Shown here: positions 50,904 through 59,649 of the stretch, one piece after another
How positions within the stretch are numbered: position 1 is the first letter of the stretch
Layout of the letters: each line of letters starts with the position of its first letter
NCBI GenBank assembly: GCA_040274725.1
Contig: JBEMAQ010000018.1
Coordinates: forward strand, 19,834 to 83,833
Direction: 5' to 3'
Length of the DNA: 64,000 nucleotides
Origin: Solibacillus sp040274725
GTDB lineage: Bacteria > Bacillota > Bacilli > Bacillales_A > Planococcaceae
Position numbers and translations under genes: made by a program
Notes under the pieces: model-generated
What the model was told of the DNA's origin: nothing
The model's database searches: none
Seen by the model: the letters and a program-made list of their open reading frames with translations, nothing else

Positions 50904-50939
50904 TAAAAAGAACCTCGCTCCTGCGAGGTTCTTTTTACT
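50902..50939. terminator. Bidirectional terminator
   Basis: AGTAAAAAGAACCTCGC / GCGAGGTTCTTTTTACT is a 17-bp perfect stem between the SLH gene and the convergent permease gene. Confidence 0.92.
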
Positions 50940-51732
50940 GGAAGTTAAACTTTTTTAAGAGCCACTTTTCAAGAAGTTCAACAGCTTTATACATAAATGT
51001 CGCCAGTACGAGAATGATGGACAATGCTAAAAAGACGACGTTGAAATTAAAAATTTGGAAGCCAGAAATAATTAAGTAGCCGAGCCCTTTTGATGATACT
51101 AAAAATTCACCAACAATGACACCGACCCAGGCAAGACCAACATTTACTTTTAATGTGGAGATAATCGTTGGGATGGATGCAGGAAAAATGACGTGGCGAA
51201 AAATTTGAGCTTTGCTTGCATGGAATAGCTGCATCACTTTTATATAGTGTTCGTCAACACGCTGAAAGGCAGAAAAAATGACGATTGTGGAAACGACAAC
51301 GGAAATGAGTATGCCCATCATAATAATCGCTAAAGTATTCGGACCAAATAGCACGAGAATGATAGGGCCAATCGCTACTTTTGGCATCGCATTAAGGACG
51401 ACTAAATACGGCTCGGCAATTTGTGCAGCTGTGCGCGAGGACCATAAAAAAATCGCAGTGACCGTGCCTAAAATTGTTCCAAGTAAGAAGCTAATGATTG
51501 TCTCAAGGAGTGTCACCCATGCATGTGGCAGTAGTGTGCCGTCTTGTAGTTTTGAGATAAAAAGCGTCGTGACAGTAGAAGGGCTACTAAAAATAAGGGG
51601 ATCGACGAAGCGGAAATGTGTCGTTACTTCCCATAAACCGAGTATAAAAAGTAGCACTAAAAACTGATAAAAATAAATGATTCGCCGCTCTTTTTGACGC
51701 ATGCGCCGGTACTCTTCGTGTAATTTGTTCAC
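50935..51732 (-). CDS. ABC transporter permease, SsuC/TauC/YtlD type
   Basis: 265 residues, six membrane helices, BPD-transport domain with the EAA-type loop FHASKAQIFRHVIFPASIP. The best start is GTG 51732, which overlaps the ATPase stop by four bases (GTGA) and has GGAG five bases upstream; the frame extends to TTG 51753. Third gene of the binding protein-ATPase-permease operon. Substrates of this family are sulfonates, taurine, nitrate or thiamine precursors; B. subtilis YtlACD is the nearest layout I recall. Confidence 0.86.
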   Translation of the reverse strand: MNKLHEEYRRMRQKERRIIYFYQFLVLLFILGLWEVTTHFRFVDPLIFSSPSTVTTLFISKLQDGTLLPHAWVTLLETIISFLLGTILGTVTAIFLWSSRTAAQIAEPYLVVLNAMPKVAIGPIILVLFGPNTLAIIMMGILISVVVSTIVIFSAFQRVDEHYIKVMQLFHASKAQIFRHVIFPASIPTIISTLKVNVGLAWVGVIVGEFLVSSKGLGYLIISGFQIFNFNVVFLALSIILVLATFMYKAVELLEKWLLKKFNFQ

Positions 51733-52460
51733 CTTTGCTCCAACTCCTTCCAAATTAATTGGAAAAGAGGCGCAAATGCAGGTGAATTCCGCGCATCAAA
51801 CGGAGGAAGCGTCCGAATTTCAGGTGGTACAAGAAAGGTTTGTGTAATCGTGCCGGGCCTTTTACTGAATAAGTAAATTTTATCGCTCATCGCAATCGCT
51901 TCACTAATGTCATGTGTGACGAGAATGGCTGTTTTTTGAAGCTTTTTTAATGTAGCAGCAACAAAGTTTTCGAGTAGCAATTTTGCGTGAAAATCAAGCG
52001 CGGAAAATGGTTCATCAAGTAGTAAAATTTGTGGATTTGTCGCGAGTGTTCGGGCCAACGCCACGCGCTGACGCATCCCACCTGACAGTTGTGCAGGATA
52101 AAGCTGTGCGGTGTGTGGGAGCCCGATTGTTTCGAGCAGTGCCTGGGCGGCTTGTGGGTTGTGCTCTCCGCTCAGTGTTAAGCCGAGTGAAATATTTTCC
52201 TCTATTGTTTTCCACGGAAAAAGATAATCTTGTTGCAACATATAGCCAATGTTAGAAGAGTTTGTGTGTAGTTCCCCAAATGTGGGCGTTAACAGCTTTG
52301 CTAAAATGGAAAGAAACGTTGATTTACCGCACCCACTCGGTCCGATAAAGGAAATGAATTCTCCTTTTTGAACAGTTAAATGCACGTGTTGTAGTGCTTG
52401 GATAGCAGTATCTTCTGTAAAGTAAACATGCGAAATATCGCGTGCTTCAATGAGTGCCAT
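51729..52460 (-). CDS. ABC transporter ATPase, SsuB/TauB/YtlC type
   Basis: 243 residues. Walker A GPSGCGKST, signature LSGGMRQRVALARTL, Walker B ILLLDEPFSALDF and the switch VTHDISEA are complete. The short C-terminus and signature type place it in the nitrate/sulfonate/taurine subfamily. It starts directly after the binding-protein stop. Confidence 0.9.
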   Translation of the reverse strand: MALIEARDISHVYFTEDTAIQALQHVHLTVQKGEFISFIGPSGCGKSTFLSILAKLLTPTFGELHTNSSNIGYMLQQDYLFPWKTIEENISLGLTLSGEHNPQAAQALLETIGLPHTAQLYPAQLSGGMRQRVALARTLATNPQILLLDEPFSALDFHAKLLLENFVAATLKKLQKTAILVTHDISEAIAMSDKIYLFSKRPGTITQTFLVPPEIRTLPPFDARNSPAFAPLFQLIWKELEQR

Positions 52461-53435
52461 TTACTTCACAACCTTGTCTGCGAAAGCACGGTTCACAAGA
52501 TCCTCGTACTGCGGTTCAGATTGTAAGACGCCCGCTTCCTTCATGACATTCAGTAAATTTTGAAACTCTTGCTCGTCAATAATCGGATCGGTTGCATACG
52601 ATTTTTGTGCGCGGTAACGCTCGACAACTTGTTCGATGAGTGCAAGCTCGGTATCTTCAAAATACGGGGCAATCGACGCTGCAACCGTTTTTGCTGGCTG
52701 TTCGTAAACCCACGTTTGTGCTTTATATAAAGCTTTTGTGAAGTTTGTCATAAGCGTCTCATTTTTAAGTGTGCTCTCTTTTGTCATAAATGCGGTATAT
52801 GGAATCGCACCAAGCTCTTCGCCGAATGACGCGACAATATGCCCAACACCTTGTTGTTCAAATACGCTAGCAGTTGGCTCAAAAAGCTGTACAAAATCGC
52901 CTGTACCGGAAGCAAAGGCGCCCGCGATATTAGCAAAATCAATGTTTTGAATGAGTGTAAGGTCCTGCTGCGGGTCAATGCCGTGCTGCTTTAGTACGTA
53001 TTCACCAGCCATTTGCGGCATCCCACCAACACGTTGCCCTAAAAATGTGCTGTCCTTTAGCATATTCCAGTTAAAAGACTCAATCGGCTCACGTGCCACT
53101 AAAAATGTCCCATCTGTTTGCGTGAGCTGGGCGAAATTAATGACAGGTTCATTTGGGTTTTGTTCGGCTACATAAACAGACGTTTCTGAACCAACGAGCG
53201 CAATATCAATACCGTCTGAAAGGAGTGCAGTCATTGTTTTATCACCGCCTGGAATGGTTGTGAGCGCAATTTCTAAGCCTTGTTCTTCAAAAAAACCTTC
53301 TTCAATGGCTACGTATAGGGGAGCATAAAAAATCGAGCGCGTCACTTCGCCGATTTTGACTTCGGTTTGTGACGAACTACAGCCAGTTATAAGGAGCATG
53401 ATGCTCATCAAGCAAAAAAATCGTACGAGGTGCAT
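52461..53435 (-). CDS. ABC transporter substrate-binding lipoprotein, SsuA/ThiY/YtlA type
   Basis: 324 residues with a signal peptide and lipobox LITGC (Cys near residue 19). The fold begins IGEVTRSIFYAPLYVAIEEG, followed by FFEEQGL and the conserved GGDKTMTALLSDGIDIALVG, typical of NMT1/SsuA-like binders. AAAGGATGGTGAC precedes the ATG. First gene of the operon. No S-box, THI-box or other riboswitch was recognised upstream, so the ligand is open. Confidence 0.88.
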   Translation of the reverse strand: MHLVRFFCLMSIMLLITGCSSSQTEVKIGEVTRSIFYAPLYVAIEEGFFEEQGLEIALTTIPGGDKTMTALLSDGIDIALVGSETSVYVAEQNPNEPVINFAQLTQTDGTFLVAREPIESFNWNMLKDSTFLGQRVGGMPQMAGEYVLKQHGIDPQQDLTLIQNIDFANIAGAFASGTGDFVQLFEPTASVFEQQGVGHIVASFGEELGAIPYTAFMTKESTLKNETLMTNFTKALYKAQTWVYEQPAKTVAASIAPYFEDTELALIEQVVERYRAQKSYATDPIIDEQEFQNLLNVMKEAGVLQSEPQYEDLVNRAFADKVVK

Positions 53436-53619
53436 GTCACCATCCTTTTTCGCTTATCATATGCAAATGGAATTTGAAAGGTGTGCTGATGGAAATGTAA
53501 AACAGAGAAAGAAATGATGCAACTTCGACAATTTGGTGTGGTATGGATAAGGGGAATTTAACCAAAATAAAGCGCGTTACAAAGCAATTGAATGGCGTAT
53601 AAAGCAACTAGTTATGATT

Positions 53620-54345
53620 TTAGCACTCATCATTCTCTTTAAATAGCTCTTCAAGCACGCGTGCCCTCGCATTCATAAAACGCTTCGTCAGCACATAATG
53701 TAGCGTGTCTTCGTACGACACAGTTGCAAGTCCATTATCAAAGTCAACAATCGTCGCATGAGGATAGCCGAGCAAAATTGGTGAATGCGTAGCGATAATA
53801 AACTGTGCGTCCTGCTCCAAATCCTTCATAATGCGCATAAGGCCCAGTTGTCGAGTTGGAGACAGTGCGGCTTCAGGTTCGTCTAGTAAATAAATCGCTT
53901 TTTTGCCGAATGCATGGTTAAACAGTGAAAAAAATGCTTCACCGTGTGATTGATGATGGAGCGATTTTCCGCCAAATGAATCATAGCGGCGATAGTCTTC
54001 AAGCTGATCGACGTAGCTTGCGAATTGATAAAACGATTCCGCGCGCAAAAAGAAGCCGTTTGTGACTTTACGTTGCCAAGCAAGACGAATATAATCGCTT
54101 AAATCAGATTGCGCAGCATGTACGTCGTAGAGATGATTGCGGTTGCCACCTGCTGTGTTGAATTCACAAAGGTCTGCAATGGCCTCAAGCAATGTCGACT
54201 TGCCAGAGCCATTTTCACCGATGAAAAACGTAACATTTGTTGGTAAATCAAGCGTGTCAAAATGTTGGAATGCAGGAATTGTAAAGGGATATTGCTTCTT
54301 TTCAGGTAGATGCTCGCTTAAATAGCGAATGGATTTTAAATACAT
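53620..54345 (-). CDS. AAA/ABC-type ATPase (AAA_21-like), stand-alone
   Basis: 241 residues, cytoplasmic. Walker A FIGENGSGKSTLLEAIA near residue 40, a signature-like HGEAFFSLFNHAF, Walker B AIYLLDEPEAALSP and a switch His in IIATHSPIL. This is the SMC/RecF-like branch with a very short inter-motif insert. ATG 54345 follows AAAAGGAGCCCTCCT; the frame extends to 54387 without a better site. No partner nuclease or toxin adjoins it. Members are annotated only as AAA-family ATPases. Confidence 0.85.
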   Translation of the reverse strand: MYLKSIRYLSEHLPEKKQYPFTIPAFQHFDTLDLPTNVTFFIGENGSGKSTLLEAIADLCEFNTAGGNRNHLYDVHAAQSDLSDYIRLAWQRKVTNGFFLRAESFYQFASYVDQLEDYRRYDSFGGKSLHHQSHGEAFFSLFNHAFGKKAIYLLDEPEAALSPTRQLGLMRIMKDLEQDAQFIIATHSPILLGYPHATIVDFDNGLATVSYEDTLHYVLTKRFMNARARVLEELFKENDEC

Positions 54346-54399
54346 AGGAGGGCTCCTTTTGGTCATTTTAGTAGTCCTAACTGTCATTTCGGACTACTA

Positions 54400-54808
54400 G
54401 AGTTTAGCAATTAATTAGTACGGTGCTTATGTCTTTCCATTCTATCATCGCTGCGCTGTCCTTTCTCTAATAAATTTTCGAATGTTTCCAGTTTTCTTAT
54501 TAATAAGTACGCGTGAAATTATTAGCGATGTTGTTGCGTGCGCATTAGTTGTAGCCACGCCCCCAGGAGAAAAGAAGAAAGGCTAAAACCGTCGCATCGT
54601 GAGACAACGCCTTTCTGATGGACATCGTGTCGACCCCCGACCGGAACAGAAATCAGCCCTTATGAAAGAGCTACTAATTATTTGAAGGGGATTTGCTCGT
54701 TTTAAGTTAATAATATATTCACCATTATACATCCCCTTTTTCTTACTAAAAACGAAACCTTTTGACAATCGAAACGTATTTCTATAAAACGGAAGGGATG
54801 GTGTGGGA
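54400..54808. other. Intergenic region with a GC-rich structured patch
   Basis: 409 bp between divergent genes. The patch at about 54541-54660 stands out by GC content and folding potential: AGAAAGGC (54576-54583) / GCCTTTCT (54609-54616), then CTGAT (54615-54619) / ATCAG (54652-54656) enclosing GTCG / CGAC. CATCGTG occurs twice. It matches no RNA class I can name. It may be an ncRNA, a leader on either strand, or an intergenic repeat. Confidence 0.45.
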
Positions 54809-55501
54809 ATGGAAAAGTATTCAATTGCACAATTTATTGAAAATACGAAGCAGGTAGACCGTGGACAAGGATTATTTGAACTAGAAACGCCGCGTATTTT
54901 AGAGGTGAACTTGGACGGACTCGTCTGGTCGAAAATGGGTGCGATGATTTCGTACGAGGGGAACATTAAATTTGAGCGCGAGGGCATTTTGGAGCACGGA
55001 CTTGGGACGATGTTTAAAAAGGCGTTCACAGGAGAAGGTGCCGCGCTGATGAAGGCGACAGGAAAGGGCAAGCTCTACTTGGCTGATAGCGGTAAAAAAA
55101 TTATTATTCTTCATCTTCAAAATGAGGCGGTTTTTGTCAATGGCAATGATTTATTAGCATTTGAGCCAGTAGTTAAGCATGAGGTGAAAATGATGCGTAA
55201 AGTGGCAGGAATGCTATCGGGCGGCCTATTTAATGTGCGCTGTGAGGGGACAGGAATGATTGCGATTACAACGCATTATGAGCCACTAACATTACAGGTA
55301 AAGCCAGGGAAGCCAATCTATACGGACCCTAACGCAACTGTGGCTTGGAGCGGGAATTTACAGCCAGAGTTTCATACCGATATGTCACTGAAAACACTTG
55401 TAGGACGCGGCAGCGGGGAGTCGTTGCAAATGCGCTTTGAAGGGGAAGGCTTTGTCATTGTTCAGCCGTATGAAGAAGTGTATATGCAATCCCAATCGTA
55501 A
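54809..55501 (+). CDS. AIM24-family protein
   Basis: About 230 residues, soluble, all-beta double-stranded helix. AIM24 (formerly DUF124) marks are LDGLVWSKMGAMISYEGNIK near residue 38, the Gly-rich GTGMIAITTHYEPLTLQVKP and PNATVAWSGNLQPEF. The biochemical role in bacteria is unknown. ATG 54809 is used; a GTG at 54803 is possible, and GGAAGGGA lies upstream of both. Confidence 0.88.
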   Translation: MEKYSIAQFIENTKQVDRGQGLFELETPRILEVNLDGLVWSKMGAMISYEGNIKFEREGILEHGLGTMFKKAFTGEGAALMKATGKGKLYLADSGKKIIILHLQNEAVFVNGNDLLAFEPVVKHEVKMMRKVAGMLSGGLFNVRCEGTGMIAITTHYEPLTLQVKPGKPIYTDPNATVAWSGNLQPEFHTDMSLKTLVGRGSGESLQMRFEGEGFVIVQPYEEVYMQSQS

Positions 55502-55504
55502 TAA

Positions 55505-55544
55505 AAAAAGTTATCCTCGCGTCTTGAGGATAACTTTTTGTTTT
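55505..55544. terminator. Bidirectional terminator
   Basis: AAAAAGTTATCCTC / GAGGATAACTTTTT, perfect 14 bp, between convergent genes. Confidence 0.9.
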
Positions 55545-56145
55545 AGAACGTAAAGTTTTGTACAGTTGGTTGTAACCCGTCAAAGGCTTCGGCAGGTAAT
55601 GTGCTACGTTGGTAGTAGCTGCTATAATGCTCTGCTGCATAGGTGAAGTTTTCCTCTGTTGTTTGGAATGTGTCAATAGAAACGGTTGTTAACTGGAATT
55701 CAGCTTTTAATTGCGTTGCTACTTGTTGTAACGCTTCTTCTGAAAATTGTTGTGCCGAAACAATGTGTAAGTCCAAAGCTTCACCGTTTAAATTAGCTAA
55801 AGCAAGTGTATTTGGCAGTGCCTGTTCAACAAATGTATTCACCGCTGCGTTTTTGTTTTCACTTTCGTAATCAGGGATGACACCTTCACCATCTGTCATT
55901 GTTGCTTCATATGTGATACCAGTTATATTTGATTTCATAATCGCATTAAATGTGTCTGATAATGGGCGGTCATCAATGTCTGACCAAGCCATAAGAAAAT
56001 CCTCGTTATACTTTTCATTTAACTGCTCGACTGTATCCGCCATCGTGCCACGCATAATCGACATCGGGATAAAGATTGCAGCGACCATTAACACGATTAA
56101 AATAATGATGCCCCAAAAAGCAATTTTGTTTCTGTTCTTTGCCAT
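55543..56145 (-). CDS. Hypothetical membrane-anchored protein
   Basis: 200 residues, not recognised. A short cytoplasmic N-terminus (MAKNRNK) and one membrane helix (IAFWGIIILIVLMVAAIFI) precede an extracytoplasmic domain of about 165 residues. ATG 56145 lies about 11 bases after GAGGAAG; the frame extends to GTG 56184, where no site is seen. Monocistronic. Confidence 0.6.
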   Translation of the reverse strand: MAKNRNKIAFWGIIILIVLMVAAIFIPMSIMRGTMADTVEQLNEKYNEDFLMAWSDIDDRPLSDTFNAIMKSNITGITYEATMTDGEGVIPDYESENKNAAVNTFVEQALPNTLALANLNGEALDLHIVSAQQFSEEALQQVATQLKAEFQLTTVSIDTFQTTEENFTYAAEHYSSYYQRSTLPAEAFDGLQPTVQNFTF

Positions 56146-56373
56146 CTGTTTCGCTTCTTCCTCTAATATATTTTTAACTGTCACCGCTATGTGACGACTA
56201 TTAGTAGTATAGCGTACTTAAGTGAGGGATTCCAAATATCCTCATTGAAATGTACTAGAAATTATGTCCGTTATGCGAAAAAAGTAATAAATTGGATAAC
56301 TACATGTTCATTGCGTTTTCAACTACTGTTCACTATACTATTATTTTACGATAGAGAAACAGGAGGAAAATAA

Positions 56374-56586
56374 GTGAAAAATATGTTGCGCTATGTGTGG
56401 ATGGCATCGAATGCGATTTTATATGTACTTTCGATTGTCTTTTTTGTGATGATTTTTATCAATGCAGATGATTTAAAGGCGACGGGTGAATTTACGAATT
56501 GGTTATTTACAGCAGGTGCGGTATTTTTATTTGCGATGGTCGGCACGCTGCGTATTCGTCGTACAATTAAATCAGGTCAAATCTAA
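56374..56586 (+). CDS. Small two-helix membrane protein
   Basis: 70 residues: two membrane helices (AILYVLSIVFFVMIFI and WLFTAGAVFLFAMVGT) with a basic C-terminus (RIRRTIKSGQI). GTG start behind AGGAGGAAAATAA. Not recognised. Separate from the trp operon by a terminator. Confidence 0.65.
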   Translation: MKNMLRYVWMASNAILYVLSIVFFVMIFINADDLKATGEFTNWLFTAGAVFLFAMVGTLRIRRTIKSGQI

Positions 56587-56591
56587 TTTAG

Positions 56592-56619
56592 GGGTGAGCA
56601 AAAGAATGCTCGCCTTTTT
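56592..56619 (+). terminator. Terminator of the small membrane gene
   Basis: GGTGAGC / GCTCGCC (one G-U pair), then TTTTT. Confidence 0.75.
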
Positions 56620-56638
56620 ATATAAGTTAAGAAATTGT

Positions 56639-56667
56639 TTGAATTAACTGTAAAATTGGTTTAAACT
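56639..56667 (+). promoter_or_regulatory. Putative promoter of the trp leader
   Basis: TTGAAT, a 17-bp spacer and TAAACT, directly before the T-box leader. Each hexamer matches four of six consensus bases. Confidence 0.4.
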
Positions 56668-56670
56668 AAT

Positions 56671-56898
56671 GGTAGAAAAAGGCGATGCGATAAAAGAAGT
56701 AGCAAATGACAGGCGTTTTAGAGAGCTAACGGTTGGTGTGAGTTAGTACGGTTGCATATGTGAATGGGTTTATCAATGCCGCGCGGAGGAAATGCCGCGA
56801 CGTACTCCTCACGTTACGAGGGTTTGAGTGGACTAACATGGTTAGTCAATAAAGGTGGCACCACGGCTCTCCGTCCTTTTTATGCGGAGGGCCTTTTT
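56671..56898 (+). ncRNA. T-box leader, tryptophan specific
   Basis: The T-box core AAAGGTGGCACCACGG (56851-56866) is exact. It overlaps a terminator (GGCTCTCCG / CGGAGGGCC, then five T, 56865-56898), the standard antiterminator/terminator switch. Stem I contains the usual GAGAG...GGTTGGTGTGAG elements. The specifier codon, in the context GAA-TGG-G at 56765-56767, is UGG, matching uncharged tRNA-Trp. It controls trpEG. Confidence 0.93.
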
Positions 56899-56996
56899 GT
56901 GTTTTTATTTTGTTGCTAGGTGTATCTTTGTGAGCCTTCAAAAAATGACACTGAGAAAAATCGAGACAAAAAAGCAGAGTAGAGAGAGGTTTTTTT

Positions 56997-58379
56997 ATGA
57001 CAGTTGAGACGAGCAATTTTAAACTGCGCAAGCTAGCGGGCGATACGTTTACAGCGATTTCGCTTTACGCAGCTTTGCAGGGAACAAACAAAATTTTATT
57101 TGAATCCAATGCAAAATATACGGAAAGCGGACGTTATTCATTTGTTGCGGCAAATCCGGTGGCGGAGTTGTACGGCGGCGCAGACGAAACGTTTTATCGC
57201 GATATACACGGTGATGAGCATACATTTGCCATTCCGGTGCTTGAAAAATTAAAGCAAGTAATGCCGATTCGAAAAATGGACACGCCGTTTTCATTTTTTG
57301 GTGGTGCGATTGGTTATTTTGGTTACGAGACAGCCTATCATTTAGAAGTGATCGGTGATGTTGTTGGTGATGTTTACAATATGCCAGACGTGCACGTATT
57401 TTTTTACGATACATTTATCGTCATGGACCATTTATTACAGGAACTGTCGATTGTAGCTGTCGATTTGTTTGGAGGTCGTAGCGAGGCCGATATGGATGCG
57501 GCGATTGCACGAATTGAGCAGCAGCTACAGCAAGTGGTAATGCTTAAAGAAACAGAGGCGAGCGTAGATTTTGCGCCAGTTATGGAAAAGGAGCATTTCT
57601 TGACGATGGTCGAAACAGCAAAGGACCATATTCGCCGCGGCGATATTTTCCAGGTGGTGCTGTCACAAGTATTTGAATCGAATTTTGAGGGCGATGCGTT
57701 TATGCTCTATCGCAAGCTACGTACGACAAATCCGTCACCATATATGTACTATATCGATTTTGGCGACGTGCAAATTTTAGGGACATCACCAGAAAGCTTA
57801 GTGAAGGTTAAGCAAGGGATTGTTACAACCAATCCAATCGCGGGTACAAAGCCGCGCGGGAAAACGACTTTTGAGGACGAGCAAATCGCCGAGAGCCTGC
57901 TTCGCGACGAAAAGGAAATCGCCGAGCATAAAATGTTAGTGGACCTTGGGCGCAATGATGTGGGCCGTGTGTCAAAAGTGGGTACCGTGCGCGTGACGAA
58001 ATATATGACCATTGAGCGTTACAAATTTGTCATGCATATCGTATCGGAGGTAGTCGGTGAACTGCGAGAGGATGCGCATGTACTTGATGTGCTCGGCGCA
58101 AGCTTACCGGCAGGCACAGTATCCGGTGCACCAAAAATTCGCGCGATGCAAATTATTAATGCGCTTGAACAAAAGAAGCGCGGCATTTATTCTGGTGCAA
58201 TCGGCTATATTTCGATGAACGGGGATATGGATTTAGCGCTTGCGATCCGTACGATGGTCATTAAAGACAGCAAGGCATACGTACAAGCCGGTGCGGGCAT
58301 TGTCTATGATTCCATTGCGGAGTCAGAATACGAGGAAACGCAAAATAAAGCGCGCGCGCTACTTGAGGTGAAACGATGA
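56997..58379 (+). CDS. trpE: Anthranilate synthase component I
   Basis: 460 residues, converts chorismate to anthranilate with ammonia from TrpG. The N-terminal LFESNAKYTESGRYSFVA resembles the tryptophan feedback-site LLES region. The chorismate-binding domain has PIAGTKPRGKTTFEDEQIAE, LVDLGRNDVGRVSKVG and LPAGTVSGAPKIRAMQII. It is slightly shorter than typical TrpE (about 500). The Trp T-box argues for TrpE rather than the PabB paralogue. ATG after GAGAGAGGTTTT. Overlaps trpG by four bases. Confidence 0.93.
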   Translation: MTVETSNFKLRKLAGDTFTAISLYAALQGTNKILFESNAKYTESGRYSFVAANPVAELYGGADETFYRDIHGDEHTFAIPVLEKLKQVMPIRKMDTPFSFFGGAIGYFGYETAYHLEVIGDVVGDVYNMPDVHVFFYDTFIVMDHLLQELSIVAVDLFGGRSEADMDAAIARIEQQLQQVVMLKETEASVDFAPVMEKEHFLTMVETAKDHIRRGDIFQVVLSQVFESNFEGDAFMLYRKLRTTNPSPYMYYIDFGDVQILGTSPESLVKVKQGIVTTNPIAGTKPRGKTTFEDEQIAESLLRDEKEIAEHKMLVDLGRNDVGRVSKVGTVRVTKYMTIERYKFVMHIVSEVVGELREDAHVLDVLGASLPAGTVSGAPKIRAMQIINALEQKKRGIYSGAIGYISMNGDMDLALAIRTMVIKDSKAYVQAGAGIVYDSIAESEYEETQNKARALLEVKR

Positions 58380-58957
58380 TTTTACTTATTGATAACTATG
58401 ATTCATTCACATATAACTTGTATCATCAAATTGCACAGTTTGGGAAAGAAGTACGTGTTGTACGTAATGACGCGTTAACAATTGAGGAGATTCGCACGCT
58501 ACAGCCAGAAGCGATTGTCCTCTCACCAGGTCCAGGGACACCGGTAGAGGCAGGGATTACGGTCGCGGTTGTACGCGAGCTGTATAAAGAGTTTCCGATT
58601 TTAGGTGTGTGCTTAGGGCATCAGGCAATTGGCGAAGCATTTGGCTGTCAGGTTGTACGCGCAGAACGTATTATTCACGGCAAAACGAGTGTAGTACAGT
58701 ATGACAAGCGCGGTCTTTTTGAACAGCTAGACGGCGAGGTAGAGGTGATGCGTTATCACTCGCTTGTCATTAAGCCCTCAACATTACACGCGGAGCTAGA
58801 AGTAATTGCTACGGCAAAGGATGACGATGAAATTATGGCGGTGCAGCATAAGACGTATCCACTATATGGTCTGCAGTTCCACCCAGAATCAATCGGTACG
58901 GAGCTGGGAGATAAAATGGTGCAGTCATTTTTGCAACGTGTTGTGCAAGTTGTGTAA
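58376..58957 (+). CDS. trpG: Anthranilate synthase component II, glutamine amidotransferase
   Basis: 193 residues, class I glutamine amidotransferase. The triad is Cys in GVCLGHQAIGEAFG and His/Glu in LQFHPESIGTE. The HGKTS motif is typical of TrpG/PabA. The ATG overlaps the trpE stop (ATGA). In B. subtilis the shared TrpG/PabA is in the folate operon; here it follows trpE, so it may serve only tryptophan or both pathways. Confidence 0.94.
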   Translation: MILLIDNYDSFTYNLYHQIAQFGKEVRVVRNDALTIEEIRTLQPEAIVLSPGPGTPVEAGITVAVVRELYKEFPILGVCLGHQAIGEAFGCQVVRAERIIHGKTSVVQYDKRGLFEQLDGEVEVMRYHSLVIKPSTLHAELEVIATAKDDDEIMAVQHKTYPLYGLQFHPESIGTELGDKMVQSFLQRVVQVV

Positions 58958-58969
58958 GGAGATACGCGT

Positions 58970-59341
58970 ATGATGCCGAAAGATAAATTTGACCTAGCAA
59001 TAGTAGAAAATTTAAAGCAGGCACAAGCGGAGGACGTTTTGCCTAACCTTCCGCAAATGCTTGAATGGATTCAAGATCTTAACTGGCCTGTAGCGGAGCC
59101 AATGATTGAGGTGCTGTTACATTATCCGACTGAAATTACACCTTATGTCGAAGGAATTTTACAAGGCAATGATGATGAATGGATTTATAACTGCTTAGTA
59201 GCAATTGTTCCGAGGCTACCATTTTTCTCGAAGCTTGTTCTAGTGAATGCGGTAGAGCAGTTAGCAACAAAGGACGTAACTGCACAAAACGAGCATATTG
59301 TTGAGGCGGCAAAACAAGCACTACAAAGTATGGAGCCTTAA
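58970..59341 (+). CDS. DUF5071-domain protein
   Basis: 123 residues, helical, HEAT-like. LPQMLEWIQDLNWPVAEPM and the following EGILQGNDDEWIYNCL match DUF5071, a family of unknown role. AAGGAGATACGCGT precedes the ATG, 12 bp after trpG with no terminator, so it is cotranscribed with trpEG under the T-box. A tryptophan link is only inferred. Confidence 0.75.
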   Translation: MMPKDKFDLAIVENLKQAQAEDVLPNLPQMLEWIQDLNWPVAEPMIEVLLHYPTEITPYVEGILQGNDDEWIYNCLVAIVPRLPFFSKLVLVNAVEQLATKDVTAQNEHIVEAAKQALQSMEP

Positions 59342-59344
59342 ATG

Positions 59345-59383
59345 AAAACAACCTTCTTGTGATAGGCGAGAGGGTTGTTTTTG
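59345..59383 (+). terminator. Terminator of the trpEG operon
   Basis: AAAACAACC pairs with GGGTTGTTTT, followed by T residues. The following interval to 59649 (about 270 bp) is AT-rich and otherwise empty. Confidence 0.65.
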
Positions 59384-59649
59384 TGACCGTACAAATTTCC
59401 GTAAATTTTAGAAATGACAGCGCTTATAAATTTGTGTATATTTCTTGTTGAAAAACAAAAAATATTCGTCGAATTGCATTAGATATTAATTCTTGATAAT
59501 TTTGAGTTGGATTTATTTACTATAAAAATGGCGAGAATATGTCGAATTTTTTTGTTTTTTCTTTCTTACATGACAAGTGTCACTATGTCATCTATGCAAT
59601 GTTTTATACAGTTATGCAGAAATGAAAATATACTGCAAGGGGTACTAAA

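Noticed and set aside
53620..54345. Stand-alone AAA ATPase as part of an OLD/Gabija-type defence system
   Set aside because: It lacks a TOPRIM domain and no nuclease or helicase gene is adjacent.
54583..55071. 162-codon minus-strand frame over the GC-rich patch and the AIM24 gene
   Set aside because: It is largely the antisense of the AIM24 gene, has a Ser/Cys/Arg-rich composition and no start signal.
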